Source: Gorsachius magnificus (lineage: Eukaryota; Chordata; Aves; Pelecaniformes; Ardeidae). From it: a stretch of DNA of 64,000 nucleotides. Shown here piece by piece: positions 11,101-21,900 of the stretch. Numbering within the stretch: position 1 is the stretch's first letter; each line of letters begins with the position of its first letter. A program made the translations under genes and the position numbers. The notes beneath the pieces were generated by a model that saw only the letters and a list, made by a program, of their open reading frames with translations, searched no databases and was not told where the DNA came from. The DNA is taken from assembly GCA_034008185.1 (NCBI GenBank), contig CM067081.1:151496258-151560257 (forward strand), written 5' to 3'.

Positions 11101-12050
11101 ATTTTATTCACATTTACGAGATCCTATAATTTTGCTGCTATACTGTTGATAAACGCTGGTATCACCAAATGATGTATTTTAGGATTCCCACATATATGGT
11201 CCCAGGCTCTGACACTTTCAGTCCTCTCCCAAGATTCTCTGCGTTTTCAAAACCAAGAGGTAGAATGAATGAACAGACATGCCCCTCCTCACACACACCA
11301 GGCAGGGAACTGCACTTCAACCATGCAGTTTTCAAAAAGTGTCGTATTTTTGCCAATTCCAGCAGAGCCAGAGCTGAGAGGGACAGGGTGGGAGGAATTT
11401 CTGAAAATCCAGTCCAATTTAGAAAAGCCTTTAATTACTAAGCAGGGCATTTCACCATCATTCTTTTGCACCTTCTTGGTTGCAGGCACTCATCTCTCTC
11501 TTCTCTGTCATCCTCTCCTCTTATGGGACATGCTAACCCACACGAGCTTCCTTCCAGCTTTTTAACCCCGAGTTCACGTGTCAGAGCAACCCATGTCAAG
11601 AGAAGAGACCCTCGGCTGCAGTTAATCTCACTCTTCCCATTTTGCTGCCAACAGGATCCCACTCCCCTTCTCCCCGCGCGCTCCAGATACTAAGGGAGAG
11701 CAACCCAGGCTGTCTAGCAAACGCCACCCTGGTAAGAGCCAAACTTCACTCTGATGCCATTTCTCCCCTTCAATTAGCCACGCTTTCCACCTAAGCCTTG
11801 AAAAGGAAGAGCTGGTCAGGCTCCACACAGTCAGACTTTTATGTCAGGGGCGGCAGAAGGGCAGGTTTTGAGAGCGAACCCTCACACCCCTAGTCCCCCT
11901 CTTTGCTCCAGCGAGTTCCCAAGTACCAGGAGTTGCTATCACCCGAATCATTTTGTTCGACTCGTTGCCTTTACGAAACATGCCCTCCAGGTTCAGGTCA
12001 GCTCCTTGGCTTGAGATGCAAATCTCTCAGTTCCTCTGCAAGCAGAAAGC
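5144..12050. other. Intergenic region between provirus and DENND5B, no gene seen
   Basis: About 6.9 kb of AT-leaning unique sequence. Open frames are short, with no recognisable domains, splice-linked pattern or conserved protein. A CCA microsatellite lies at 8289-8314. No CR1 copy was recognised here by eye. Regulatory elements of the neighbouring gene could be present but cannot be recognised from sequence alone. Confidence 0.7.
8289..8314. repeat. (CCA)n microsatellite
   Basis: About eight to nine perfect ACC/CCA units in a row, in intergenic DNA. Confidence 0.9.
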
Positions 12051-12074
12051 GACACCAACCGTTATTCTCACAGT

Positions 12075-12080
12075 TTTATT
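12075..12080 (-). terminator. DENND5B: Candidate DENND5B polyadenylation signal
   Basis: AATAAA on the minus strand, with the GT-rich stretch GGTTGGTGTC starting about 15 bases downstream (near 12060 and below). The predicted cleavage site is near 12055. It is the most distal well-formed signal seen before intergenic sequence, but RNA evidence is needed to prefer it over internal hexamers. Confidence 0.55.
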
Positions 12081-12621
12081 TGTAAAGGACATAGCATGAA
12101 AAGCTGTATTTCAATGTACTTCAAAACCTGAAAAACCCATGTCAGTTTGTGGTATGTATGTTAAAGTGCTTGATATAACAATACTTTTACTAATGTCGTC
12201 TTGAAAATAATCCAGTCCTTATTCAGTTAGTAATAACGTAAAGACAAAGTATACTTAATGGAGACATATAAGGACCATTTTAAGCTATACAGGGCACATT
12301 CGTACATTTCAAGTGTAACATACGATACTTCCCCTTAAGATGCGCACCTTCATTTGATTGAAAGAAGGAATTTTCTCAAATATGCTGTTGCGCAACTATT
12401 CTAAAAAGAGAATTGTATCTAATTACACAAACCAACCTGGAATAAACATGAGTAGATTTTTCACTAAACAGTAGAACTGAATTCATTATGGAGAATTATA
12501 AATACACATTTTGTACATAGTGAGGCATTTGATTCTCTGACTCCCTCAAGTTACCATGCTGGATGTTAGTATAACAGGCCTGTGCAAACTCAGGCATCTG
12601 CAGATAGCTACTGGATAGGAA

Positions 12622-12642
12622 TTTTTTTTTTTTAAAAAAAAA
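12622..12642. repeat. T-run/A-run inverted homopolymer
   Basis: A run of T directly followed by a run of A inside the putative 3' UTR. It is low complexity and could fold as a simple hairpin in RNA. Confidence 0.7.
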
Positions 12643-15600
12643 GCAGATACCAGAGAGCTTTGGTCTTTTCCAAGATTCCCTTTCTCAACCAAAGAAGGTG
12701 CTTTAACACTGAAGTAAAAACTGTGTTAGCTTAGAAGAATCCCGATGGGTTTCTCACCATTCTAGTGGGTAGAATGATTTCTGTAAACGTTACAGAAAGA
12801 AACTCACAGTTTCCAATAAACAAAAGTAGTCTACTAAAAAAAAAAAAAAATCATACATGGTAAAATAAAAATTCACTACAGAGAACCGTACTCCCAAGGT
12901 TGTCAAATAACAAGTCGTCTGGGAATCTGAGGCACTCAGCTGTGCCCCTTTCAACATATCTTAGGGTATTTTATTGCCTACAAGGAAATATTAGACATAC
13001 ATAATTTTTATTGTATTATTATTAATATGATGTGAAACCTGACAAAACCAAACAAGTCAACACTTGCTGAAAAAGCTGACGTGAAGTTGTGTTGAAGTTA
13101 AGTGCTAAAGGTTCCTTGATGTAGTTTGAAATGGGGGAAGGCCCTGTTTTGAATTTTAAAATGTCTCAGGTTTTGACTTACTTCAACTTAAGAAAGACTT
13201 TATGTAGTTATTGCCTTTTTTTCTGTGTGTGGTTTATTCATCTCTGCTTGACCTTTAGAGGTGCCCACATTTCTACTGTATCCTGCTTGCACTTAACCTG
13301 TGTCATGTTGGATGAATGTTATGACTGCTTAAGTCACAAATAGTCTTTGGAGAAGTATGCAGCAGTATACTTCTGCGAATTACCCAGGCAGCAAATGCAG
13401 ATGCTGCTGCGAAGAAATCCAAGGACTAAAGAGGTTGTTATTTCAGTAAAATGAAAGTCACTTCGACTGTGTTGGGCGTGAAAAAATCATGTATAGCAGT
13501 CATTAGACATAAAAGGCCTGAGCTGTAATAGAAATCAAAACATCCTAAGCAGTCATTACCAAATAATGCTGCCACATGGCTTCTGGTGCTAAATGTATAA
13601 TTTATTGATAGAGTTAAGTACTAGGGATGCATTTTCAATTGCTGCTGAAGGGTTGTCATACATCATCTGCTGACTTTAAGCAGACTTGCCTGGCCACACA
13701 GAGAACCCTGACACCCCTAATTTCACATTTCTGGAAATGTAAGAGAGATGTCACATAGCCGTGGGCTCTGGCTACTAACTCATGACACCATTCACAACCT
13801 TTATGTTAGTTACTCAGACCCACAGTAGTGACATGGCACTGCTGCCTACAGTGTTTGGGATGAGTTTAGTCAGTTTAAGGAAGTACAAAGCCCAGGAGGA
13901 AAGAACGGTTATTAAAAGCTGGAACCCTCATTAAAGTCGACGACTCCCTGACAGTGGTATTTCACTTCTTTCTTAGGAACAACAACAACAAAATCTATAA
14001 CATGAATCTCTCCCTTCTAATGAAACAAAGTCATACAAAGAGTTTTCTTCTGGCTGGGAGTATGAAGCTTGACGCTAAAGTGAGTGCTGTTATAAGAACT
14101 GGACAGCAGAAAGACCACAGGAAAGTAGAGAAGCTTGACAAAAGGCAGGTGAGAAAGCAAACCCTAATTTTCATCCTCTTTCCTTTTCCTTAGTTCTCAT
14201 CCCTCTCTCCACCACATGCACACTATACCAAGATCTGCTACTGCCCACCATTCCCAAGTCCCTCCTAATACCACTTGAGAGCACAGTGCAAGGCAACACA
14301 CTTACAGTACCAGTTAGGGGCCTTTCCCAAGCCACAGCTGACAGCGAGACATCCACAGAAATCCACTGACAAAATGGCCAAGATCATAGGGGATAAACAA
14401 GTGAAAACAAACACCTATATTTAAACTAGCCTCCAAAAACTAAAACCAGATGAAGCTAACTATGCCCTCAGATCCTTCCAACTCCCATCCACAAGAACGG
14501 AAAACACACTCTGTATTTGCTGCATTGTATCCACAAAGTGATTTTAATGTAACCTCGTTAAATTTTCAGCATACAGGATTTCAGTTGCTCCCAGTTCCTC
14601 TTCAAGAGCTCCCTATATACATGCTGCATTACTAACACATTAACTGGAAAGAGTGTAGGAGGGGAGCCTCAAAATACCAAAGTGAGATTCTTTTTTTTCC
14701 TCCTTTGGCTGGATAATTGAAAAAAACAAAAGTAATCAAAGATCCTGTACTTCCTAGGAACACTCATTCTGTGGGATAAAGGAAGACTCATAACCTGTCA
14801 GCATTTCAAAACCAGCTGATACAGTTCAGTAGCACAGCAACATTGGTGTTTGTGGCTCTACAGCAACGATTCTTCTCAAGTACAGCAAGAATTTGGAACG
14901 AACCAAATTCCTCAACATGGGGAAAAAAAGAAGGTCATCTGCAACACAAAGTGGCTGAGGGTGAGAGGGAATCATCAAGAACATCTAGACAGGCAAGGGA
15001 CACACTGAGCAGGTAAAGCAAGCCTTCATTCCCAATCTCAGGATGCAGCAGCACCACTTAAACAGGTCTCTCATACTCTCAGGTTCTGAGGCTGACAGCA
15101 GTCCTCCTCTCCAGTGTTTAAGCATTTCAACACTTGTCTCCCCTTTAGGGGAAACAAAGTGAACAACCTTAAAAAAAAAAAAAAAACGACTCACAATTCT
15201 GTGCATGGAAAGGGTTGAGTCTTCGAACAAACAAAAAACCTAAGAGAGGTCATGTACAGGAGGGTAAAACAGCATATGCTTACAACATTTCCAAGAGTGA
15301 GACGATCACAATGGCTACATAAGGATATTTGCTGTATTGATCTGCAATACCTGAAAAAAGCCCTGCTGAGTTTGCACTGTATTTACACATTGACTGGCTT
15401 CTTCCTTGCAAGCAAGTAGCGGCGTCCCTTCCCACCTTGGCCCTTCCCTCCCCCCAGTCCTTCCCCTGGATTTAAGCTACTCATAGTCAGAACAAGAACA
15501 TTCAGTCTAAGAAAAATTTCTTAGAGTAATATAATTTCTTAAAGAAGATAGCATATTTACACACATCTAACACATGAAAATACTCTATTTTATACTAAAT

Positions 15601-15812
15601 TTATGTTTCAAATAAACTACAATACTGCATCTTCACTTCCTGCAGCTTTAGAGGACAGTCCCCATCAGGCACAAACTGGCCTTCCCACTCTCGCTTCAAC
15701 CGGCAGCTTTGCCTTACAGTGGTGCACTACCATCGCGTTCAAGTCCTGACAGGTCTCCAATTGTGGTTTGCTTGCTTGGGAAAGGAATAATGAAGTTCTC
15801 AGCAAAGCCATG

Positions 15813-15996
15813 CTAAACATCCACTCCTTTAATGAGCGATCCTTCTAGGATGATGTTGAAATCTTGCAGTGTCTGTAGGACTCGGATAAGGGAGTTGACA
15901 GTCATGCGGTCCCGTAGGAGAGCGTTCTCCTCATACATCCGTGTAATGGGCGGGCACTCTGCCAGCAATGGGATCCACTGAGAGAGCAAGTGGTCC
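15813..15996 (-). CDS. DENND5B: DENND5B terminal coding exon: end of RUN2 and stop
   Basis: 61 codons including the stop follow a TTTGCAG acceptor. The segment includes [10 protein letters not shown], then [15 protein letters not shown] and ends K-G-V-D-V, stop TAG at 15813-15815. This C-terminus identifies the 5B paralogue rather than 5A. The 3' UTR continues leftward without a further splice signal that I could recognise. Confidence 0.97.
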
Positions 15997-18900
15997 CTGC
16001 AAAGGGGATGAGAGGCATTATTTTAGCACCAAGTACTACAGATCTCAAACAGAAATTCTTCTCCAAGAACACAACCCAAAACATGCAACAGTCTCTTTTT
16101 GCGGGTGATGCATGTTGTTTCCTGTGTAATCATAACCCTTGATTTTTCGAGTAAAATACAGGTAACTGAACATACTGCAGGAATGAAGATGAAGAGGTAT
16201 CAGCAGAATTGGACAACTGACTCTGGAAGAATTCAGCAGCATTTTCAGATTAGGAACGGGGAAAGTAAAATTCAGGAAAAAACAATACACTGTTTTCTAA
16301 CCGGTTTTCCATGTATCCAGACAAACAAGACAAAAATGGTACTTATTTCTAGACATGCCAACTTCCACCCTCCAAAATACAACTAAGCCCCACCCCTGCT
16401 GGCCCCACCCCAAGTGCAAGACAGAAAGCATCCTATTAGACAAGAAAGATTCGGTTGGAATAGTTTTGTCAAAATTAAAACAGACATCCCATTTTCATAG
16501 GCAAAGTGATTCAGTGAGGACTTAGAAATGCGCCAGCTCTTGCAAAGGAACTCTGCAGTCCCAAAGCCAGCACTTCATCAAAAATACAATTTCAGGACAG
16601 ATTTCATACATATGACTGTCAAGCTAACAGTTATAAAAGAGCTCAAAACATTTTTAGCAGTTTAGACAGTAGTCACGTATCAGTACTGCTTCTTTGCTCC
16701 AATTTTTCATGTAATATTAAAGCTGCCTAAAATAGGTACTGGATAATAGATAGGTATGAGATGTCTTAAAATGGAAAACTAAAGGTGATAACAACGGTGT
16801 AAAAATATTCTTCTAGTCTAACACAAAAGGACACATATAACGAAGAGCAGTTAGGCACCTTGTCCCCAGGCAAACCAGAATTTGGAATTTGCCGTCCTTT
16901 CCAATGTTCCTTGGAGCTGTATTGATGGCATTCACATAATGACAGAAGGTTTTGCATGAAGATCTCTGAAGCAAAAGGGCCTCCTCATTGTCTCCAATCT
17001 GGTCACTGGTTTCAAAATAAGCAACAGCTTTCTCTGTGGTAGGGAGAAAATCAGAACCCAGTGAGCAGAAGTACTTCACTGTGACACAGAACTACACGAG
17101 GGAATCCTTAAAAAAACAACCTGCTGAGAGCTACTGCACTGTTTAGATGTGGGTTCCTCACTCTGAACACCACAGGCAGGTGGTGATCTCCACCTTCGCT
17201 ACATAGCAGCGGTCAGCAGACTGGTTGATATCTCATACAGCTAGGTAATACCAAGGAGCTGCACCAGAGCAATGGTTTCATTGTAAGTGATACCATCAGC
17301 TTTGATTTTTCACCTTTCCTGGGTAAGTGCTTACCCTCAGGCTAAGTATCTCAACTTTCGAGCATGTTTTAAGAGAAGTAGTACATCTTAAACTACTGCA
17401 ACATAGGCCCACAGATAAGCACCGTCACAAGACCAGTGCAGTGATTATGAGAGCTCTCATAAACAATTAGAAATCTAAACCTTTCACTCCCTGCCCTTTC
17501 CCAACTCTCCCCCTAACATCGATTGCTACTCTACCCCAACCTCCAGCCTGCCTTCTTTCTGGGTAGAAAAGCAGCTGTTTGAACATTCACCTAGGAATAA
17601 ATTACTAGAATTTGAAGTGCTCTTAAATTTCTGCACAGATTCACACCCATTCCTTACATAGAGTTCAGTATTTCTCATCTTCCATCTTGTTTCTCATTGA
17701 CTTTAAGCAACCTGGAGCAGGTGCTAGGTAGGAAGAAACGGCACCCCAGCTGATGAGAATCCGAGGTCTGTGCATGAGTAGTCATTCTGCCCCAATCTTT
17801 CTTCTTCTGCCTCCAAATCACATACCAGCTTACCTATGAAATCCCAGATGAAGACATTCTTATGAAAAATGCGAGCTGATTTGAATCCATGGTGGAAGAC
17901 CTGCTCCAGGGCTGCGACGAGACCGTTTTCTCCACACAACAGAATGGTAAGGCTCCCTCTCTGTGGAAAGGGAGAGTCTGTAAGTGGAACTTGCCTTGTT
18001 TGTATGCCAGAAGCTTCAAATCTAAAGGTTAACAGTGTCTACTAGTACTTCAGTTCCATTTCTGTTTATAACAATATTTACATGCATTGTAGATACCAGG
18101 CAAGTAATGAGAAGTAGGAAGTACCTCTTTCTCAGGCTTGTGAAAGTGTTTCACAATATTGTTCACAGCTTCCCCGATTCCTTCTTGGATCTGTCCCGCG
18201 TTAGGCTCTGTGAAATGATGGAGAGCATACTAGCTGAAGATACCAACTTTAAAACATTCTTCAAATTCCCATGATGACATAGCTTGAACCGTAGGAATTA
18301 TTCTGTATCTTTAACAGAGTATTCTGTATCTTCAGGGATTCTGTATCTTTAACAGAGCAATCATTTGTCTTGGGCAAACCTGCGCCTTAATTACAAGCAA
18401 CTGATGAGCAACCCTGGAATAGTCTAATAAATCACCCTACTTAAAAATGCACAACCCAAGGATCTGGCTCAATAAATATTTTATTTAAGTTAATCACATC
18501 TTGCTCATCACATAGAGTACAGCAACCCTCACACGAAGAGACATGGGCTGAAAGGTTGTAGCCCAGTCATTTGACTCACTTCTATGTGACAGAGGCCAGA
18601 AAACCCAGCACTCATTAATTCCTGACTTGAGCCCACAATGTTTTATTGAGCCAAAACAAGTATCTATTTTAGGCACATGTCTAGTCATTGTACCAGTGTG
18701 AGGGGCCACAGGCAAAGAATATTCCTTATGAATGGTTCCAAGAGTTAAGTTACCTTCTGCGTTAAAATGTATGCCACGTTTCTGCTCTGGATCTGTTAAG
18801 CCATATGCCTCTGCTGCTGAATCATGCTATGCCTCCACTTGCTACCACCTTATCTTCCTGTGCAGGTACCCGCAGAAGATTATCTAGTCCCTCATTCACT

Positions 18901-21900
18901 TTCTGATTAAAACAGACTGAACTTTTAAAACTTCATTTTAAGCAGATGTTTTCCAGACTTCAATCATTTTCATGGTTCTTCTATGAATCCTTTCTAGTTT
19001 TTCAGACATATGTAGGTGGCTATTAGCTTGTCCTACAATTGTTACTTTGGAAGCATCGAGTAATTCAGTATCATTTTAGTACACAATGACCTCCACAGTC
19101 TTTGCAGGTCTAACACAGAGCCTCATGTGGCTCATGAGACAAATGAATTACTGGGCGTTCATGTTCTCAGACCTAAGGAAATGCTCTGCAAGTAGCTCTG
19201 GTGCCTGCTCCTCCAGCTAATATGGACTCATGTGAAGAGCTGCAGTGGTCCCATGATGGTTTTTAAATGCTGCATTACTCTTGGATGCTAATCTTTCCTT
19301 GCTTGACATTCCAGCGGTCATGTCCTCTAATTTTACAGGAGCTGGAGAGATTTATGAACGGGATCTATGCTGTGCTCATCTCTATGCTTTAGTGGAGAAT
19401 GCCTCATGTGGTCCTTACAGTCCCATGGCCCATTGCAGCCAGGTGCAGTTACTCATAAAAGCTCATTTTAGGGACATGAAGTTGATATCCCCTAGGCTGC
19501 CTCTGGAGACGTGCTCCTCCAGAAAGCAGTTCACAGCATCCATATCAAGCTCTGAACTGCCCTTCAGAGAGGACTGTCTCCCCACCAACTGCAAAGTGAG
19601 CTGGGAAGCTGAGCAGCATCAGCTACTGCAAATTCTGCTGCCTCCTCCTCCTTCACCTCATATCTCCACTCTCCAAAGGAAGAGATTATTATCTCAACTG
19701 TCAAATGGGGACACTGAAAGAGGCAATGTGTACAGTCACAGAGCAAGCTGCAGACACACAAACCGGGCCAGGAAAAACTCATCAGCTTGCAGCTGTTCCT
19801 CTGCACTAAGCCTTGCTTCAGTAGGAGCTCTCCTGTTCACAGGAGCTTTATTTCTCAGCAGTTGCTGCCTCCTTCTCTAGAGCCCTGGGGAGAAAGGAAA
19901 GGACTTACTGGTGTTCTTCCCTGTGAGGGAAGTGATGCTCAGTCGCCGAGCCGTGGTAGGAGATTTCTGCTGGGGTGGGGTACGGCACTGCTTTCCCAGC
20001 TCTTCATCAGATGTGGAGGACACCAGCTCTCCAATGAGTATTCGCTCCAAACTGCCATCGTCAACGCCCTTTCCCAGCCATCGCCCACAGGGAAACCTGC
20101 CATGCAGCCAGCACAAGCACAGGTCAACCACACAGGTAGTCTAGCTTGATCTCAAAGTGAGAGGAACAGCTACAATCCACAAACACTGCTAATGGGCAGG
20201 GAATACTCTGTAGCCAGAAAATGTTCACAAACCAGCAGGCAGCATCCCCTGCACCACAACTGCTAGGACCAAACCAGAAAACTATATTCACCTCCATCCT
20301 TAGGAAAAGGGAAATATGCCAAGCTTGGATGAAAGCACAGGACAACAGGAAGTGTTAAACACATATTTCATGGGCCAGGTCTTGATTTCTGCCAGGTTAT
20401 TTTTCACTTGCAACCACAACTGATATTCAGCCTTTTCAAATATTGTGATGATTAACAATTAAATCCCCACACAGAGTTCTCACCCAGCTGAAGCTGTGAT
20501 GTCTCCTCACACTCAAACCTCACCTCAATTTTTATTGCTGTACTTTTTGACCCCATCCACAGTCCAAATGACATCCATGCACATGTCCATACCCCCAATG
20601 CTTGTACCCATTTCCTCCGACTTTCCCTGTGGCCAACCCTGAGCTCTGGAGCTCACCTCTCTAAATTATAGTTTTCCAAGTCCACATTTAGAAACAAAAT
20701 TAAGTCTGCTTAGCCATATGTTTTGTAAAACCAACGATGAGTTAGCAGATAGTTTTGACACAAGAGGCATGCACTCAATAGAAGATTAAGAAATCATCAA
20801 AACCTTTTATTCTCCTGTAATCCAAATTTCTGTACATTTATTCCAATACTCAGATATCTGAATATTTTTAGAAGAAGAAACCAAAGATTTGCCCTAAACT
20901 ATCAACCCAGCTCTTGGGGGTTTAAAGAGTTCATTTGTGCACTATTTTACCACACTACTTCAAATCAGGAGATTTAATTATTAGACACAAACATATGAAT
21001 CACTTCAAAAGTATCCATACTGCCTATCCTGTCTCAGGGTGATGCAAAGAAAATCCTGTGTTCAAGTCTCGTTTAATATTTATCAGATTACTTCAACTAG
21101 GGCTTCTGAAATGAGAGAACTGGGGGTAGGGGAGACCAACCCAACCCCCTCAGGTACCCAAATCAGCCCACAGTGCTCCATCAGCTGAAGAGAATCACAG
21201 AATAGCAAGGATTGGAAGGGACCTCTCTAGGTTTAACAAGTCAGAATTTCAGACAAAGAAAATTAAAACTCGTTGCTTACTTGTACGTGTGTCCTGTTAT
21301 TTCATTTCTGACCATGACACAATCAACCAGCCACTTGGCTAGTAGCCCTGAGTTGTCATGACCAATCTGAACGGTCGTCAGCTTCCCTAAATTCTGGCAC
21401 TGAAATGAATAACAGCTTTTACTTAGTTTAAAAAACAACAGACAACACCCCCCCACATCACATGCACACATATAGTATCAAATGTATGTTTTTATTCAGT
21501 TTCCTTTGATTTTTACAGCAAGTGTTTTCAACCAAACACACAGAACGTTTTGAAAAGCAGAATAGGCATTTTAACAGGGGAAAGTTATATAATAATTATA
21601 ATTAACATATATATGAAATATATATTACATAAATAATATTTATATTATAATATATAACATATATAATACTTATATTTAACAGGAGAAAATAAATTCCTTG
21701 AAATAAAACTACTAAAAAGCTTGTGAAGAGATTACATTCTTTGTTGTGAGCACTCACTGAATAGTTCTGAGGGGTCTTGCAAATTTCTGAGCTAAGGTGA
21801 TAAAAAGGTGTGCTTTTGTAGAGGAAATACATCTTCAGTATGAATGCCTCTTAAAAAATGCATTTTGAGCATACTGACCTTCAGTTGACTCACTGTGAAG

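Larger units (their letters stand above)
12055..15812 (-). other. DENND5B: Putative 3' UTR of DENND5B
   Basis: From the stop codon leftward there is about 3.7 kb of AT-rich sequence with no recognised repeat insertion and no coding pattern. It ends at a minus-strand AATAAA (12075-12080) followed within 30 bases by a GT-rich element, the usual cleavage context. A long 3' UTR fits what is known of DENND5B transcripts. Other AATAAA hexamers occur inside, for example near 12970 and 13602, so shorter forms are possible. The exact end is inferred. Confidence 0.55.

Noticed and set aside
19281..19880. 199-codon plus-strand frame
   Set aside because: No recognisable domain, lies in a DENND5B intron, and its start is not ATG; probably chance.
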